From: Oceanococcus sp041619555
GTDB lineage: Bacteria; Pseudomonadota; Gammaproteobacteria; Nevskiales; Oceanococcaceae
Direction of reading: 5' to 3'
NCBI GenBank assembly: GCA_041619555.1
Contig: JBFKDQ010000006.1
Span: forward strand, 37,205-101,204
Length of the DNA stretch: 64,000 bases
A model generated the notes under the pieces. The model was not told the DNA's origin, made no database searches, and saw only the letters and a list, made by a program, of their open reading frames with translations. Below are positions 63,060-64,000 of the stretch, piece by piece (the first letter of the stretch is position 1; every line of letters begins with the position of its first letter). A program made the translations under genes and the position numbers.

Positions 63060-63593
63060 ATGATCAAACCGCCTACGCCACCCCGGGAGCCGCTGTTGAA
63101 GACGCCGTGTGATGAAATTCAAGACGTGCTGCAAAGCCGTCGTTTTGCGGTGCTGGCCACCCAGCAGCACGGACAGCCGCATGCCAGCCTGATGGCTTTC
63201 ACGCCGATGAACGGGATACGCCATCTGATTCTGGCCACCTATCGCGCGACCTTGAAATACCGCAGCCTGTGCGAGGACGGGCGGGTTGCCATCCTCATCG
63301 ACAGTCGCAGCGCGGAGGAAGCTTCCGGCAACCGTGGGCCGGTGATCACCGCCCATGGCCATGTGGCGGAAGTGCCGCCGGCCGAGCATGAGGCGGTGTA
63401 TCAGGCGCATCTGAATCGGCATCCGGATTTCGAATGCTTCTTCTCCTCGCCCGATTGCGCGCTGCTGCGCATGGATGTGAAAGCCTACGAACTCGTCGGC
63501 GGGACCGAAGACGTACGCTGGTGTCAGGTGGCCGATCTGGCGCCGGGACACCGTTCGGCCGCACCGGCCTGTGGGCCGGATGCGCGCGCTTGA
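63060..63593 (+). CDS. Pyridoxamine-5'-phosphate-oxidase-fold (flavin/F420-type) protein
   Basis: The 177-residue split-barrel protein has RRFAVLATQQHGQPHASLMA for strand 1–2, HLILATYRATLKYRSLCED and a second barrel half with DFECFFSSPDCALLRMDVKAYELVGG. The fold binds FMN, F420 or haem; which one is not visible. It is 46 bases after the DUF885 gene. In an F420-producing cell an F420-binding role (FDOR-like) is a fair possibility but unproven. Confidence 0.75.
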   Translation: MIKPPTPPREPLLKTPCDEIQDVLQSRRFAVLATQQHGQPHASLMAFTPMNGIRHLILATYRATLKYRSLCEDGRVAILIDSRSAEEASGNRGPVITAHGHVAEVPPAEHEAVYQAHLNRHPDFECFFSSPDCALLRMDVKAYELVGGTEDVRWCQVADLAPGHRSAAPACGPDARA

Positions 63594-64000
63594 ATCCTGC
63601 CTGTCCCAGGGGGATTGCTCGCATGCAGCCCGTGCCGCAGTCGCAGGTGGTTGTGGCTTTGCATTGATCGCGGTCTGGATCCGCTGGTCGAACAGGACGG
63701 CGGGTTTGCCTTCGTCTTGATGGCAGGAAAGTGCCCCGTGGCAAGAGGCCGGAGTGCGGCAGCGTCCGGTCTGCGCCTCACACCTCGCCTTTGCCCGGCG
63801 TGGCATGCGCCGGCCGCTGGTCCTGGCCGGCTTAGCTGCGCTCGGAAAACCGCCTGCAGATCGACCAACAGAACCTTGTAGGAGTCGCCTTGCTTCTGGT
63901 AATACCCGAAGCCTGATCTCCGATTTTGCAGCCAGGCGAGTATGATCATGGTAAATCGGCCTGCTCAGGCTTGCGCCAACCAGAAGACCCCGATGTCGAG
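63594..64000. other. Terminal stretch without a supportable gene
   Basis: A minus-strand frame beginning MIILAWLQNRRSGFGYYQKQ (from 63949) has protein-like composition for about 40 codons and then degenerates. The final bases (ATG at 63993) may start a gene that continues beyond the window. Confidence 0.3.

Noticed and set aside
63524..63949. Minus-strand frame MIILAWLQNRRSGFG…
   Set aside because: Protein-like only for about 40 codons, then overlaps the PNPOx gene with low-complexity Arg/Pro sequence; no family recognised.

Overview
The window looks like part of a high-GC gammaproteobacterial chromosome. Evidence for this is the order corB/yfjD – ypjD – ffh – rpsP – rimM – trmD – rplS, the clpB and htpG genes with near-consensus sigma-32 promoters, a PA3496-type envelope protein, and a Vibrio/Pseudomonas-like TtpC/ExbB/ExbD/TonB cluster. 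The exact family cannot be named from sequence alone. No insertion sequence, prophage, CRISPR array, tRNA or rRNA was seen.

Layout. 1–8.4 kb is conserved housekeeping: the end of radA, a CNNM/CorC transporter, ypjD, ffh, the ribosomal operon and htpG. 8.7–13.4 kb is one very large lipoprotein built of Ig-like domains plus about 25 Asp-rich calcium-binding-type repeats. 13.7–17.4 kb carries clpB and two small genes on the minus strand. 17.7–24.9 kb is a TonB energising operon with DUF3450 and TPR partners; it has an extra TtpC-like/ExbD pair in front and a perfect palindrome upstream. 25–37.5 kb is mixed: YgiM-like SH3 protein, pilin-assembly-like protein, transglutaminase/TPR lipoprotein, AlkB-like dioxygenase, YHS protein, a first DUF1800/DUF1501 pair, a lysyl-endopeptidase-like protease, a truncated sulfotransferase, a mutarotase and MscL. 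37.5–46.8 kb holds a second CNNM protein, a TonB-dependent receptor, a BigR/SqrR-type ArsR repressor with the two sensing cysteines, Tex, an SDR and an FMN glutamate-synthase-like protein. 46.8–52.4 kb has a lipoprotein quinohaemoprotein alcohol dehydrogenase facing a second DUF1800/DUF1501 pair.

52.5–63.6 kb is the most distinctive part: a compact coenzyme F420 locus. It contains cofD on the minus strand, then npdG (F420:NADPH oxidoreductase), cofC, a fused cofGH (FbiC-type) and cofE, overlapping on the plus strand. A DUF6351 lipoprotein gene sits between intact cofD and npdG, and a decayed second copy of the cofD 5' end lies just before npdG. This records a past duplication or insertion. 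A DUF885 peptidase-like gene and a PNPOx-fold flavin/deazaflavin-type protein follow the operon.

F420 is scarce in Gammaproteobacteria, so this locus is probably an acquired trait. The stand-alone CofE lacks the flavin reductase domain of mycobacterial FbiB, which leaves the side-chain chemistry of the product open.
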